Below are positions 8,088 through 18,900 of a stretch of DNA of 64,000 nt, piece after piece. The position numbers and the translations under genes were made by a program. Every line of letters starts with the position of its first letter. Position 1 is the stretch's first letter. The notes beneath the pieces are model-generated. The model was not told where the DNA came from and made no database searches. It saw only the letters and a program-made list of their open reading frames with translations. Source of the DNA: a virus; the IMG/VR virus record IMGVR_UViG_3300024514_000354, positions 1-64,000 of that record; one strand, 5' to 3'.

Positions 8088-8866
8088 AGAATTTTTATTA
8101 AAACCACCTTATTCCTTCTGCCTTGTGTTTGACCTATAATTTTAAAATCTACATTATGCTTGTCAACAAACTCTCTAAATGCAACTGATTCACAACCAGA
8201 GTAAATTATTGATTTTATATTTTTATTCACTCTTTGTTTGATCGGGATTCTTCTTGCGTGAACGAATTCGTCAAACATCAAATATGGCTTATTTTTCTTT
8301 ATTATGCCTGCAATATTTTCTAATACAAATGCGGTACTGCTATATATGTCGCAATCGATATGAATAAGGCTTATTTTAGAAGATTCAACTTCAGTTAAAT
8401 TTTTTTTAAAAGGCTCCACCGTCTCATCAAACCATCCATCTTTGATAATAACGTTATCATTAAAAAAAATTTTATCTCTTGTGCTGTAAGTATTAAATAT
8501 TCCAGCCCTTCCTTTCAACTTGCCATTTGGCAGTATCCAGTTTTCTGGAAGCCCTTTAAATTTATCAAACCCATAAAATAAACAGTCCTGCCTGAATTTT
8601 GACATGAAATTAATAGACATGCCTCTAAAAACACCAAATTCCAGAATTATTGATTCTTTTGGCAAAAGCTCTAACGCATGAAGCCAAACGTTCATCCTGC
8701 TTTTATTTTTTTTAACCATTGATAAAAGCGGGTATCCATTAATCGATTCCATTTCTTTTATATAGTCAAAATAAATTTTATATGGCGCAAAATTTTCTTC
8801 ATCTTGTCCAAGCATTCTAAAAACTCTGCTTTCTAAAACTTTTTGATTAATTTCTTGGTCAGTCAT
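8084..8866 (-). CDS. TylF-like SAM-dependent methyltransferase
   Basis: This is a 260-residue class I methyltransferase. ESIILEFGVFRGMSINFMS (about 72-90) is motif I, GFDKFKGLPENW (about 99-110) is the acidic loop of the TylF/macrocin O-methyltransferase family, and SLIHIDCDIYSSTAFVLENI followed by YLMFDEF supplies the metal-binding D-x-D and following Asp. These enzymes methylate sugar hydroxyls, so it probably caps or tailors a glycan made by its neighbours. It overlaps the GT8-like gene by 4 nt. Confidence 0.85.
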   Translation of the reverse strand: MTDQEINQKVLESRVFRMLGQDEENFAPYKIYFDYIKEMESINGYPLLSMVKKNKSRMNVWLHALELLPKESIILEFGVFRGMSINFMSKFRQDCLFYGFDKFKGLPENWILPNGKLKGRAGIFNTYSTRDKIFFNDNVIIKDGWFDETVEPFKKNLTEVESSKISLIHIDCDIYSSTAFVLENIAGIIKKNKPYLMFDEFVHARRIPIKQRVNKNIKSIIYSGCESVAFREFVDKHNVDFKIIGQTQGRRNKVVLIKIL

Positions 8867-8868
8867 AA

Positions 8869-9804
8869 TTATTTATATTTTTCTTCTAATATTGAATAAA
8901 AAATACCAATCGCCTCAAGCATTCCCTCTTCTACTGGCTTTTCGTGTTTTATAAATGGCTGCATATCTTTTATCTTATTTTTCCACATAATAATGTTATC
9001 AAATTTAAAAGAGCTTTCTGCCATATAAAATTGATTAGTCTTATTGCAGAGCAAAAGGTCATGACCATAAAAACCTAAACTAAAAAGCTTGCCTACATTA
9101 AAACAAAAATCTTTTAATTTATTTAGATTTGGAAGTATTTTTGTTTCGTAGTAAAAGTTTTGTAATTCGTAATCTTTCGGAGTGTCGCCAGCGTGGACAT
9201 TCGGATTAAGATCTTTAGCGTTTCTAAATCTTAAAAATATATCAGTTATTTCGCCCTCAATGCACATTGCTCTTGGACAAGCGTAATAAACATCTCCTTT
9301 ATAATCAAAACTTGTATCTATAAATTCTGTGTTATAGTCTGCGCTTTTTATGTTCTTGCCCCCATCTAATAAAAATGTTTTTGCATGAGATCCACATCTT
9401 GCATTTGAAAATACTTTACCATTATAATCAAAATTATCTATGAGCCTAGGGCACGCAATACCATTTTGAGTTAAAAATAAATTTGTTTTCATTTTATCCC
9501 CCAGAATTGACCCAAGACTTGACCCATGACACACAAAACAATTGCTATATTCCTTGCAGGCGTGCTCTACATCCACAGCCAGATCAATTTTAAAAGTTCT
9601 TTTTAAGTCGGCGTCCTCACAGTATATAGGAAAAATAAAAATCTTTGAAAATACGCAGGCATATTTTTTTATCAATACTTTAAATTCTTCGACAGTCTTT
9701 ACCTTCTTGGCCTCAAAGTTCTGCGATTTTGTAGAAGAAATTATATCAAGAAATTTTTTTGAAATCTTTCCAGATCCATGACCAACAAAGATGACTAAAT
9801 TCAT
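8869..9804 (-). CDS. ATP-grasp-like protein of the glycan cluster
   Basis: This 311-residue protein's first ~100 residues look like a Rossmann-type lead domain (LVIFVGHGSGKI). GSILGDKMKTNLFLTQNGIACPRLI (about 107-131) resembles the D-K-x-x-x...L-x-x-x-G-I-x-x-P linker that opens ATP-grasp domains. Later strands such as EITDIFLRFRNAKDLNPNVHAG and FSLGFYGHDLLLCNKTNQFYMAE fit the metal/ATP-binding half. If correct, it would ligate a carboxylate to an amine or thiol. The match is by pattern only. Two bases separate it from the methyltransferase gene. Confidence 0.45.
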   Translation of the reverse strand: MNLVIFVGHGSGKISKKFLDIISSTKSQNFEAKKVKTVEEFKVLIKKYACVFSKIFIFPIYCEDADLKRTFKIDLAVDVEHACKEYSNCFVCHGSSLGSILGDKMKTNLFLTQNGIACPRLIDNFDYNGKVFSNARCGSHAKTFLLDGGKNIKSADYNTEFIDTSFDYKGDVYYACPRAMCIEGEITDIFLRFRNAKDLNPNVHAGDTPKDYELQNFYYETKILPNLNKLKDFCFNVGKLFSLGFYGHDLLLCNKTNQFYMAESSFKFDNIIMWKNKIKDMQPFIKHEKPVEEGMLEAIGIFYSILEEKYK

Positions 9805-9805
9805 A

Positions 9806-10867
9806 CTAATAAATTGGATACCTCATATAAATTTCTTTAATTTTATCCCAAACATCATCTTTCTTCACTTGTCTTGTAAACCACCAGTTGCACCATTTGT
9901 TTCTGTTTTGTTCATTTACTGTAACGGCGTCATCAAGAATCGAATCCCAAGACTTTGGCTCTATAAATACCTCTAGTCCAGAAAACCAGCTTCTGCCAGT
10001 AGCTATAACTGGAGCATTTGCTAGAACAAGTTCATTGCTTACACTGCTGCAATTTATGATGTGATATTTTGCATGAGCGATCAATTTTATATTGATCTCT
10101 TTTTCAAATTTTGCATTTGGATTTTTTTTAAGCTGAGATTGCTTGTGTGCAAAAACTGGTGCAGTTTTTACCTGATTCACTGAAAATCTAGACCACGAAT
10201 CCATAGCTGGGCCACCTTTGACTACAGGCGTTAGTCCAGCTTTAATAACTGCATCGCACATTTTATTAACCCAGTCAGTTACTTCCGTTTTTCTGTCAAG
10301 CCCCTCCCTAAGCTCTGGTCTTATCAAATCCATAGAGTATTGTGGCCATATAACAACATACTCTCCAGATTTTAAGTCGTTAACTGGCTTAGAGTTCTTT
10401 TCGTTTTCTAGCTTTTTTAGAAAATCATCCCTGTACTCCTGTATATATTCTGGAGCTAATCCCCAGTCCATATTTCCAGAAATATTTGGCCAATCAAAGA
10501 AAATAGATCCGGTGTTGACTGATCCATATGTATCTACCATATAGCTTTCATAATGGTCAAAATATCCGAAATCATACATTAGCGTCTTTATTCCTATGCT
10601 ATTGCACTTATACACGAACTCTTTCCAATCCTTTTGACTTCCCCATAAAAATCCGTGCTCGTCTCTTTGAATTACTACGTTTATATCTATTTCTTTTTTT
10701 AATATCTTTTCAAATAAAAGCTCCAAATTCATATGCTCCCAAAAGGAGTCTAAAGTAGATACCATATGAGCCTTGATGTCTGGCTGTTTTCTAGCATCGA
10801 GAACTACCTGTCTAGTTTTTAATTCGTAAAGCTCTCTTGCATTCCAGAATAGTGCTTTTATTTTCAT
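9806..10867 (-). CDS. Putative GT-B glycosyltransferase, capsule-synthesis-like
   Basis: This 353-residue protein has GEYVVIWPQYSMDLIRPEL (about 187-205), then TPVVKGGPAMDSWSRFS. Near the C-terminus it has KYHIINCSSVSNELVLANAPVIATGRSWF, a layout seen in capsule polysaccharide (KpsC/KpsS-type) and related GT-B enzymes, where a Ser-Ser-rich loop precedes a conserved late strand. No short motif is decisive. It is the first enzyme gene after the mucin-like fibre (3 nt away) and is coupled to the rest of the glycan cluster, which favours a sugar-transfer role. Confidence 0.5.
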   Translation of the reverse strand: MKIKALFWNARELYELKTRQVVLDARKQPDIKAHMVSTLDSFWEHMNLELLFEKILKKEIDINVVIQRDEHGFLWGSQKDWKEFVYKCNSIGIKTLMYDFGYFDHYESYMVDTYGSVNTGSIFFDWPNISGNMDWGLAPEYIQEYRDDFLKKLENEKNSKPVNDLKSGEYVVIWPQYSMDLIRPELREGLDRKTEVTDWVNKMCDAVIKAGLTPVVKGGPAMDSWSRFSVNQVKTAPVFAHKQSQLKKNPNAKFEKEINIKLIAHAKYHIINCSSVSNELVLANAPVIATGRSWFSGLEVFIEPKSWDSILDDAVTVNEQNRNKWCNWWFTRQVKKDDVWDKIKEIYMRYPIY

Positions 10868-10870
10868 AAA

Positions 10871-13087
10871 TTAACCGCTAGCGCTTGGACTACCACTTCC
10901 GCTTTCGCTGGTACTGCTACTGCTGCTAGGACTACTACTTTCGCTAGAGCTAGAGCTAGAACTTGAGCTAGAACTTGAGCTTGAGCTTGAGCTACTACTA
11001 GAACTAGAGCTTGGACTGTCACTTGGGCTGCTACTCGGACTATTGCTTGCGCTTGGACTTGCGCTCGGGCTATTGCTATAGCTATAGCTCGGACTTGCGC
11101 TTGGGCTTGCGCTCAAGCTTGGGCTTGGACTTGGACTTGCGCTCGGGCTTGGGCTCGGGCTTGGACTTGGGCTTGGACTTGGGCTTGGACTTGGGCTCGG
11201 GCTTGGAGCAGCTGTTGTGGTAGTTGTAGTAGTTGTGGTGGTTGTAGTAGTTGGCTCCTCGGTAGTGGTAGTTGTAGTAGTTGTAGTGGTTGTCGTAGTA
11301 GTTGTGGTTGTAGTTGTGGTTGTAGTTACGGCTATAACATTTAAATAAACTTCTCTAGTTCCTTCTGTATTTGCCGTAATTCCAGCACCATTATCTACAT
11401 AGCACGCATAGTAAGTCTCATCGCTTTCAAGAATTGTATTAAATTGAAGCTGCGCTGTTGATTGACCACTTATATGAGCCCCACTGAACGTGACATAGGT
11501 AGATCCGTTCCATTTCTTCCAGAGATAATTAACCCCAGGTCTTCCAGAAGCAGTAATTATTAATTTTACTACGTCACCAACATCGACATCAAAAGACTGT
11601 TCGTTGTACGTCAGTGCAGTTTGGGCACCATCTTCATCGACGACAACCTCACTAATACTAACATAATTGACAGTAAGTGTTGAAAGTGAACTATTTACAG
11701 TTCCCAACGAGGTCTTTGTACTAGAAACAGCGCAAAAGAAATCGCTATCGTGTTCTGATAAAGCTACATTATGGGTATATGTGTTTGAGCTTGAGCTTTG
11801 AACCAAGACATCAGTGTAGGAGCTAGGTCTAGAAGTGTAGTCTCTTCTATAGAAATCATAATTAAGAGTTCCTGCACCAGCCGCTGTTACGACATAAGAT
11901 AGAGAAGCGCCCTCGTTTACCGTTGGATTAGCAACGCCATTGCCCAAGAAGCTGGAGATTGAGATGGCGGTCAGGTTTACGGTTAGAGTGCAAGTAACAG
12001 ATGTGTCTGGAGTTGTGCCAGAAGCAGAAGACGATACTACACAGTAATACTGCGAACCATTACTGTCTTCATCAACAGTATCTGCAAAAGATGGATTATT
12101 TGCCCCGATTGGAGAGCCGTCTTTGTACCATTGATAGCTGAGTGTTGCTGAACCTCCAGCAACAACTGTAAATACCGCCAATACAGTTTCCTGACCACTG
12201 AGAACCGTAACTGTCTTGGTAGAAGGTAGTTCTGTAGTAATCTTTGGGTTAATATACAGAATCGCGGCATTTGAGTTTACGCTGGCGGCACTATTGCTAA
12301 CTACGCAACGGTACTGGTAATCTGCTCTTGCTAATTGACAGTTAAATGTCAGCGTAGCCGATGTTATTCCGCTTATATTAGTCTCTTGTCCAGCGCTAAG
12401 ATCTGACCAAGAACTCCCGCCGTTTGTTGACCTCTGCCATTTGTAAGTTAATCCTGTTGGCTTGCCTTCTGTAGCGGTTACTGAATAAGTCACCGCATCT
12501 GCGTCGTTGTAAACCGTAGACGTTGGATGAACGGTGATTGTCGGCGGATAATTTACAGTCAGGGTTGCGGAATTACTCTCTATCGAACCAGAGTCGTCAG
12601 TGACTACACATCTGTAAGAGCCTTCATCAGTTGGGTAGTCTGCATTTAAAATTTGCAGCGTTGTGGATGTTGCGCCTGCTATTTCTCCAGACGAGTTTGA
12701 TAGATTATCCCAATTACTGGTGCCAGTATTATACTTTTGCCACTGATAAAGCAGAGTTCCACTACCTGTAGCTGCCACTGTGAATGTCGCTGTATTAGTT
12801 TCTAATACAGTTTGGTTAGTTGGTTGGGTTGTTATCTCTAGCGTAGTCCTTTTGCGAAAAATATTTTTTAAATCTGTGCCATTGACTTTAAATCCTGTAT
12901 TAAAGGATATTCTATCGCCTTCACTTGTTGATGCGTGGAATATTGTATTTAAATCTGATGATCCAACCTTAAAATTAGTCGTCGATGCCGCTGTTCCAGC
13001 CGTTCCAAGATCCTGAAAAAGTCCGCTTAAATCGTATGATTGCCCACTAGCAGAGATATAGACTCTAAACTTTGTTTCAATGGGCAT
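10871..13087 (-). CDS. Ig-domain fibre with mucin-like Thr/Ser/Pro tail
   Basis: This is a 738-residue presumed surface fibre. Residues 1-85 carry two copies of a short unit ending D-L-x-x-I-F. Five Ig-like domains follow (about 88-183, 184-280, 281-372, 373-478, 479-585), each with a Y-x-W/F core strand and a late Y-x-C strand followed by TLTVN-like linkers. From residue 588 the chain is 22 Thr, EEP, 13 Thr, AAP, a long Ser-Pro repeat and a Ser-rich end. Ig domains in phage virions usually bind cell-surface sugars. The tail looks like an O-glycosylation substrate. The glycan operon begins 3 nt downstream. Confidence 0.8.
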   Translation of the reverse strand: MPIETKFRVYISASGQSYDLSGLFQDLGTAGTAASTTNFKVGSSDLNTIFHASTSEGDRISFNTGFKVNGTDLKNIFRKRTTLEITTQPTNQTVLETNTATFTVAATGSGTLLYQWQKYNTGTSNWDNLSNSSGEIAGATSTTLQILNADYPTDEGSYRCVVTDDSGSIESNSATLTVNYPPTITVHPTSTVYNDADAVTYSVTATEGKPTGLTYKWQRSTNGGSSWSDLSAGQETNISGITSATLTFNCQLARADYQYRCVVSNSAASVNSNAAILYINPKITTELPSTKTVTVLSGQETVLAVFTVVAGGSATLSYQWYKDGSPIGANNPSFADTVDEDSNGSQYYCVVSSSASGTTPDTSVTCTLTVNLTAISISSFLGNGVANPTVNEGASLSYVVTAAGAGTLNYDFYRRDYTSRPSSYTDVLVQSSSSNTYTHNVALSEHDSDFFCAVSSTKTSLGTVNSSLSTLTVNYVSISEVVVDEDGAQTALTYNEQSFDVDVGDVVKLIITASGRPGVNYLWKKWNGSTYVTFSGAHISGQSTAQLQFNTILESDETYYACYVDNGAGITANTEGTREVYLNVIAVTTTTTTTTTTTTTTTTTTTTTTEEPTTTTTTTTTTTTTAAPSPSPSPSPSPSPSPSPSPSPSASPSPSPSLSASPSASPSYSYSNSPSASPSASNSPSSSPSDSPSSSSSSSSSSSSSSSSSSSSSSSESSSPSSSSSTSESGSGSPSASG
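10877..11326 (-). repeat. Low-complexity Thr, Ser-Pro and Ser coding repeats
   Basis: The 3' part of the Ig fibre gene is made of simple codon repeats. Threonine codons fill 11261-11326 and 11213-11251, Ser-Pro codons run to about 11050, and Ser codons with a few Gly/Glu/Pro make up the rest. Synonymous codons are mixed, so the amino-acid pattern rather than the DNA repeat seems to be maintained. Replication slippage could still alter its length. Confidence 0.85.
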
Positions 13088-13088
13088 G

Positions 13089-15908
13089 TCATTTTATTTT
13101 ATTTTTTAATCTATCAACTTCAATAGAAAGCTCTTTTACTGCCTGAATTAAAACAGCTGTTAGTCTTGAGTAGTCCAATCCAGAAATGTCGCCATTTTGG
13201 TCTTTTCCAGTCACTTGTGGCAAAATCTTTTCTACCTCTTCTGCGATTAGGCCAATATCATCCTTGCCACCCTTTCCTTTTCTTTTGAAGGACACAGGGT
13301 TAAGCTTTTGTACAGTATTTAATCCATTTTTTAATTTTTTAATCTTTGTCTTAAAACGCTTTGATGAAGAAGTCGTAAACTGTACAGCGGTAACGTCTCC
13401 AGAGCTTCCTGTTAAAATTATATTTTGAGTACCTCCATTATATACTGCTATTTCCGTAGCTACGTGCAGTTTTCCAGTATTTGAAGCGCCATTGGCGGCA
13501 TCTCTACCAACTCCAATATTAGAAGCCACCTCCAAGTTTCCAGCGCCAGGAGTAAATGTTCCACCGCCACCATCATAAGAAGCCTCTCTGATTATCGCAA
13601 CTGTACCATCGGTATCTATATCTAATCTTTTTACTCCGATATTAGCATTACTTACAGATCTATTTGTAAAAAATCTTATTGCGCTTATTGATCCGGTACC
13701 AGCCTGAAGTGTAACGAGTCCTTCGTTTCCAGTAGAAAGATTTCCATGCAATTCTAATTGCGCTCCATTACTGGCTCCGTTTGAGGTGCCAGCGGTTATT
13801 GTAATAATTCCAGCATTTGTGTCTCTTCGGATACCAAAGTTAGATTGGAGAATCAAACCGAACCCAGAATCTCCTGTATTTCCAAGAGTGGTTCCAGAGG
13901 TTAAATTGCCATTAATTTTTAATGATGCCCCGTTCCAAGTTAAGTTGTTACCAGATGGATTACCAATAAAAAATTGATATTGACCACCGGCGCTTCCTAA
14001 ATAAAATCCACTATTAGTAAAAACTCCGCCAGAGTAAGCTACTCCACTAGAGTTTATTGCGCCACCAGTACCAATTGTTAAACCTCCAGATCCAACTGAA
14101 ACAACGCTAGTCGATGTTCCAAAAAAGCCAGAAGTAGCTCTGATTACGCCAGTAATTGTTAAAGCTGAACCATCCCAATATAAAGAGTTGGCAGATCCAC
14201 CAAGACCATCTGTACCAGTATTTCCAATAAAAAATCTATATTGGTTAGATGCTCTTCCCAAATAAAAACCAGCCGTACTTGTTGGAGTAAAAGATCCTGC
14301 GCCAGATGCGCTCCAATCAATATTAGCTTTTATTCTTCCTACAGCATCAGCTGAACCTGTTCCTTTTATTTCTAATCCATTACTGTCGATAATTACTCCG
14401 TTGGTGGAAGAGGTTCCAAACCAGCCGCTAGAAGCTCTAAGCTCGCCTCTTATTTTTAGAGTTGCAGTCGCAGTGTTCCATTTTAAAAATGCATTAGTTT
14501 CGCTAAGATCGCCAATTCCTAAAATGCTAGATCCAGATACGCCTTCTAGGTAAAAACCATTGCCAGAGCTAGAGCTTGTTACTCCATCGCTTCTTATAAT
14601 CGCACTACCAGCTAGAGTAATTGTCTGGGCGGAAAGAGTCGCGGTTCTAATTTTATCCGCCGTCATTTCAAGAATCTTTGCATTAGTCACTGCAAGATTT
14701 TGAATGTAAGCACTGCCAATGACGGCGTTAGCAAGAGCATTCCAAGCAAGATCGTGCGCGCCACTTGTATTTGTGGCGATCATAAACTGACCATCAGCTA
14801 AAGCTGGATTGGTATTGCTTGTTTGGTAAGTTGTTCCTCCGGTCCAGTAAACGTATGTATTGCTTGTGCTTCCAGCAGAAATTGTATACGATGCACCGCC
14901 ATAAACAAGAGTATGAGAATTCCAAGCAATCGATCCTCCTGATGGCGAATTGTCTGTCCAGCTGTCCCCTGATAGAACAATTACATTTGTATATAATTTT
15001 GTAGCTGTAACTGCAAAACTAGAAATATCAGTTGCGGCAACAGTACCAGGAGTGCTGGAAACGACCGTTGATGTCGTCGTAGTTTCGTTGCCAGAGGTAT
15101 CTACAGATGTCAGCCAGTAGTAATATGTTGTTCCTTGAGTGAGATTCTCATCAACAAACGAAGAAGCAGCTATTGAAGCGTGTGGCGTTGTAGTTCCAAT
15201 TGTTGGCGGCGTATTGGATGTGTTCCTATAAATTCTTACAAAAGCCCAGTCGTCGTCTGTAGAGTTAGTCCAATTTAAAAATATCGATTTTATCGCACTT
15301 GTGATAGTGACAGATGTCGGGGCTGCTGGGGGAACTGTGTCCCTTGCTGTTTGAATAAATCCAGCAGAATTTTCTGCTGTATACGAAGAGGCATTTCCCT
15401 GCTTATCTATCGCGCAAACCCTGATTTGATACCAAGTATTTGGCTTTAGTCCAGTCCACTCTTTTGTCACCTTACCATCTGTACCAACGCTACCAGCAGC
15501 CTGAGACTCCTCTAATGATGCTTCGTAAATCTGACCAGCAGTATACCCAGTTAAAACGCCACCGCTAAATTGTGGAGTTCCTGTTACTCTTCTTATATAC
15601 CAGCCATATCGATCAAGATCAGTTTCAGTATTTGGACTTATTTTCGCTGTTATGAATATTTTTTCAGAGCCATCAGAATCTATTTCTGACCTAGTTGTCA
15701 GGGCGAGTCCAGTTGGAGTGGCTGGAGCAATATTATCTTGCTGCACTACTCCGGGTATCGATGTTCCAAACCCAGTACTTCCAGCAAGATTTTGGCGCGA
15801 GACTTTCTTTACTTTTTTGCTTGAATTTTGAAAAAAGATGAATTGATCCTGCGAATCTAATACGCCAACTTCCTCAAGGTCTTGAAATCTGTTGCTTCCT
15901 GTGGACAT
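13089..15908 (-). CDS. Tail fibre with FN3 domains and S74 intramolecular chaperone
   Basis: This is a 939-residue fibre. Two fibronectin type III-like domains lie at about 60-185 and 195-285 (TWYQIRVCAIDKQGN; TTYYYWLTSVDTSGN). A middle segment resembles the C-terminal part of lambda gpJ-type host-specificity proteins, and several repeated beta units contain FYLGxAxxQYxFFIGN. The last ~95 residues (SSKRFKTKIKKL, then IGLIAEEVEKILPQV and ALIQAVKEL) are the Peptidase_S74 chaperone, which trimerises the fibre and cuts itself off at the Ser of the first motif. A TGTAAA motif ends 8 nt before the ATG, with no Shine-Dalgarno. Confidence 0.88.
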   Translation of the reverse strand: MSTGSNRFQDLEEVGVLDSQDQFIFFQNSSKKVKKVSRQNLAGSTGFGTSIPGVVQQDNIAPATPTGLALTTRSEIDSDGSEKIFITAKISPNTETDLDRYGWYIRRVTGTPQFSGGVLTGYTAGQIYEASLEESQAAGSVGTDGKVTKEWTGLKPNTWYQIRVCAIDKQGNASSYTAENSAGFIQTARDTVPPAAPTSVTITSAIKSIFLNWTNSTDDDWAFVRIYRNTSNTPPTIGTTTPHASIAASSFVDENLTQGTTYYYWLTSVDTSGNETTTTSTVVSSTPGTVAATDISSFAVTATKLYTNVIVLSGDSWTDNSPSGGSIAWNSHTLVYGGASYTISAGSTSNTYVYWTGGTTYQTSNTNPALADGQFMIATNTSGAHDLAWNALANAVIGSAYIQNLAVTNAKILEMTADKIRTATLSAQTITLAGSAIIRSDGVTSSSSGNGFYLEGVSGSSILGIGDLSETNAFLKWNTATATLKIRGELRASSGWFGTSSTNGVIIDSNGLEIKGTGSADAVGRIKANIDWSASGAGSFTPTSTAGFYLGRASNQYRFFIGNTGTDGLGGSANSLYWDGSALTITGVIRATSGFFGTSTSVVSVGSGGLTIGTGGAINSSGVAYSGGVFTNSGFYLGSAGGQYQFFIGNPSGNNLTWNGASLKINGNLTSGTTLGNTGDSGFGLILQSNFGIRRDTNAGIITITAGTSNGASNGAQLELHGNLSTGNEGLVTLQAGTGSISAIRFFTNRSVSNANIGVKRLDIDTDGTVAIIREASYDGGGGTFTPGAGNLEVASNIGVGRDAANGASNTGKLHVATEIAVYNGGTQNIILTGSSGDVTAVQFTTSSSKRFKTKIKKLKNGLNTVQKLNPVSFKRKGKGGKDDIGLIAEEVEKILPQVTGKDQNGDISGLDYSRLTAVLIQAVKELSIEVDRLKNKIK

Positions 15909-15916
15909 ATAGATAG

Positions 15917-15922
15917 TTTACA
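15917..15922 (-). promoter_or_regulatory. TGTAAA motif before the S74 fibre gene
   Basis: TGTAAA ends 8 nt upstream of the ATG, and no purine-rich ribosome site is present. It is one of thirteen matching motifs upstream of starts in this window, a candidate phage promoter or initiation element. Confidence 0.45.
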
Positions 15923-15929
15923 TTAAATG

Positions 15930-18900
15930 TTACTTGTTATAGATCCTAGAGGGAGTTTTATAATTTGAATTATTTGTATATATCCCGATTTGCCCCCAGC
16001 CCCACAATCTATTTGATTTATCAATTGCATAACAGGCGCCATCAAATTCACTTGATATAACACCTATTTTATAAAAAGAATTGTTTCCACAAATTTGTCT
16101 TGGCGACAAAACAGGAGCGTTTGTATTTAACCCTAAAAGACCGCATACGTTATATCCCCACGCCCACGCTTTTCCATTGGTGTCTAAAAACATATATCCA
16201 CCATAGCTTCCTCCAAGAGCCACATCACAAAAATTATTATTTAAACTGCCAATTATTATTCTTTTAGGAGTCAAAATAGCTTCACTATTTGTAATGACAC
16301 TTTGGTCATATCCCCATCCCCATAATTTATTATCTTTATCTATTGCTATAGATAAAGCATTCATAGCAAATATTTTACAAAATGTTTTATTTCCATAAAC
16401 AGCAACTGGCGAGCTTCTACATACTGTAGAGCCATCTCCAACTGCTCCAAAGTAATTACCTCCCCAGCCCCAAGCTTTACCATTTTTGTCAATTGCGAGA
16501 ACGTGATCATATCCAGCACATATTTGACAAAATGTTTTGTTTCCGCAAACTGCGACAGGAGTACGCCTACTAGTTATAGAATTATTTCCAAGCTGCCCCC
16601 TAGTATTTATGCCCCACGCCCAAGCTTTATTATATTTATCTATAGCGAGTGCAAATGCATCGCCGCTGAATGTTGCATTGTTTCCTATAATTTTACAAAA
16701 AGTTTTACTGCCATATACCTGAACTGGAGTAGCCCGAGAAGTTATTGAATTATCTCCCAACTGCCCAAAGTCATTGGTCCCCCAAGCCCAAGCTTTACCA
16801 GCATTATCTATTATATAGTAACTTTCCAAAGAAAGACCAATTTCGCATACGGTTTTATTTCCATAAATATTAGTGAATCCAGAAAATTGAGCCAGACCAT
16901 TTTTATCTAATGTAAGAGAAGTGTATGCATTAGCCGCTATTTTACAGAATGTTCTAGCGCTATTAACTAAAATAGGAACACAATGGTAATGTTTATTACC
17001 GTTTCCTAAAGTTCCTGCTAAATTACTTCCCCAACTCCAAGCTGTATTGTTATTATCTATTCCAATAACAAAAGGACGGGGAATATCGTCCGCCGCAGTC
17101 CAACTCGCTGTAGTATATCCAATATAAATATTAGAAAATATTTTATTTCCACAAACTGCCACTGGCGTGCATCTATTTATTATCGAATTATCTCCTAACT
17201 GTCCATATCCATTCGCTCCCCATCCCCAAGCTTTGCCATTTTTATCAATTGCAAAAGAGGTTCCAATTCCGTTAAATTCATCTCTTGCAAATATTTTACA
17301 AAATGTTTTATTTCCATAAACAGCTATTGGACTATTAGAATTGACAAAATCTGGAATGCTACTTCCGCTTCCAATATTATTAGCACCGTTATATCCCCAG
17401 CCCCAAGCCTTTCCATATTTATCTATCGCAAGCGTATAATTACCAGCTGAGGATATTTCGGAGAATGTTTTATTACCGCCGACAGCAGTTGGATTTGGAT
17501 AACTCCACGCCCAAGCTTTACCATTTTTGTCGATAAAATCCGAAGCATTAGATATTTTACAGAATGTCTTGTCTTGATAAACTGCTACTGGAGTTGAAGA
17601 GCATACTGCCGGAGAATTACTTAATTGCCCCCAAGCCCAAAGCTTACCGTTTTTATCTAAGCCTACTTTTCTATCAAAAGTCCCAGATATTTCACAAAAT
17701 GTTTTATTGCCATATAAAGATGTTGGCAATGTGCGACTTGTTGTAGAGCCGTCTCCAATTTGACCATAATTGTTTGGCCCCCAACTCCAGACTTTACCTT
17801 TTTTGTCTATAGCGCTAAAGCCTCCTCCCGTAGATACTACTTTACAAAAAGTACGATTAGCGCCTATTATTTTTGTAGGAGTTGCCACTTGACCTTCTAA
17901 AGAATTAATTGTATTAACGCGGAAATTCTCTGACCAGTAAGTATTGACTCCCCAACCCCATAGTGTTCCATTTTTATCGATAGCAAAAGACTGTCCAGCG
18001 TCTGATGCAGCCGCTTGAAAAAATAACCTCTCAACTGCAAAAGACTCATTAACTTTTGTTACATCAAGAAGCGGCGGTCCATAAGACCCAACCATACCAA
18101 TATCTGCCCCTGCGCCGTTCTTAACCTCAACGCTCCAATTAGTTTCTACTAAAACCCTGTCTCCAATTCTTGCTCCAAGGTTATAAGACTCAAGCGTTAG
18201 GTTTTGTAACGACAACCCAAACTTTTTAACGTCTTCTAAATTAAAAAACTCAATCAACATTGATTTCTGAGTTCCACCTTCAGCGTGAAAAACCTTACTC
18301 AAATTTTCAGCTTGAAAATCATCAATCAGCGCCGACAAAGATAATGTGGCAACTGTTGGTCTTTGAATTTTTCTAATGTATGGATGATTATTGCCAAACC
18401 CATAAAGAGCCTTGCGTTCAAACTGAACAGAGAATTGCATACTCTGGAAGTTGTTGGCAATCGCGTCAAAGAAGCCAAAAGTAATTGGCGAAGTGCCGCC
18501 ACCTGACTGAAAGTCTGGGGTAATCTTACATTTACTGTAAGGACATCCGCCATTAAATACTTCCTTTGCTTTTGGCAAATACCTTTCAGTTCTTGAGTTA
18601 TTGACAAAGTTTAACGAGAAATTTTTATTTGCATCTTGAGCATTTTGGCCACTAACAAGGGTATTTACCGATGGTAAGTACTTCGAAGTCGCATAATCTT
18701 GCACATTAGCATTTGCGCCCACAAAAGAACACGAAACAGTCGCCAGCTGATTAACTGCCACACTGATTTCATAGTTAGTAATATAGGCGTTACCAATCGC
18801 GAGAATATTACTATTAACAATTCCTGTTTGTAAGTTCTGATCCATTCCATCATTCTGCGCGATACTGATATAGAAATTACGGTCGCCAGTAGACGAAAGA

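Noticed and set aside
10871-15908. Diversity-generating retroelement target in fibre genes
   Set aside because: No reverse transcriptase gene, template repeat or variable repeat pair was seen anywhere in the window.
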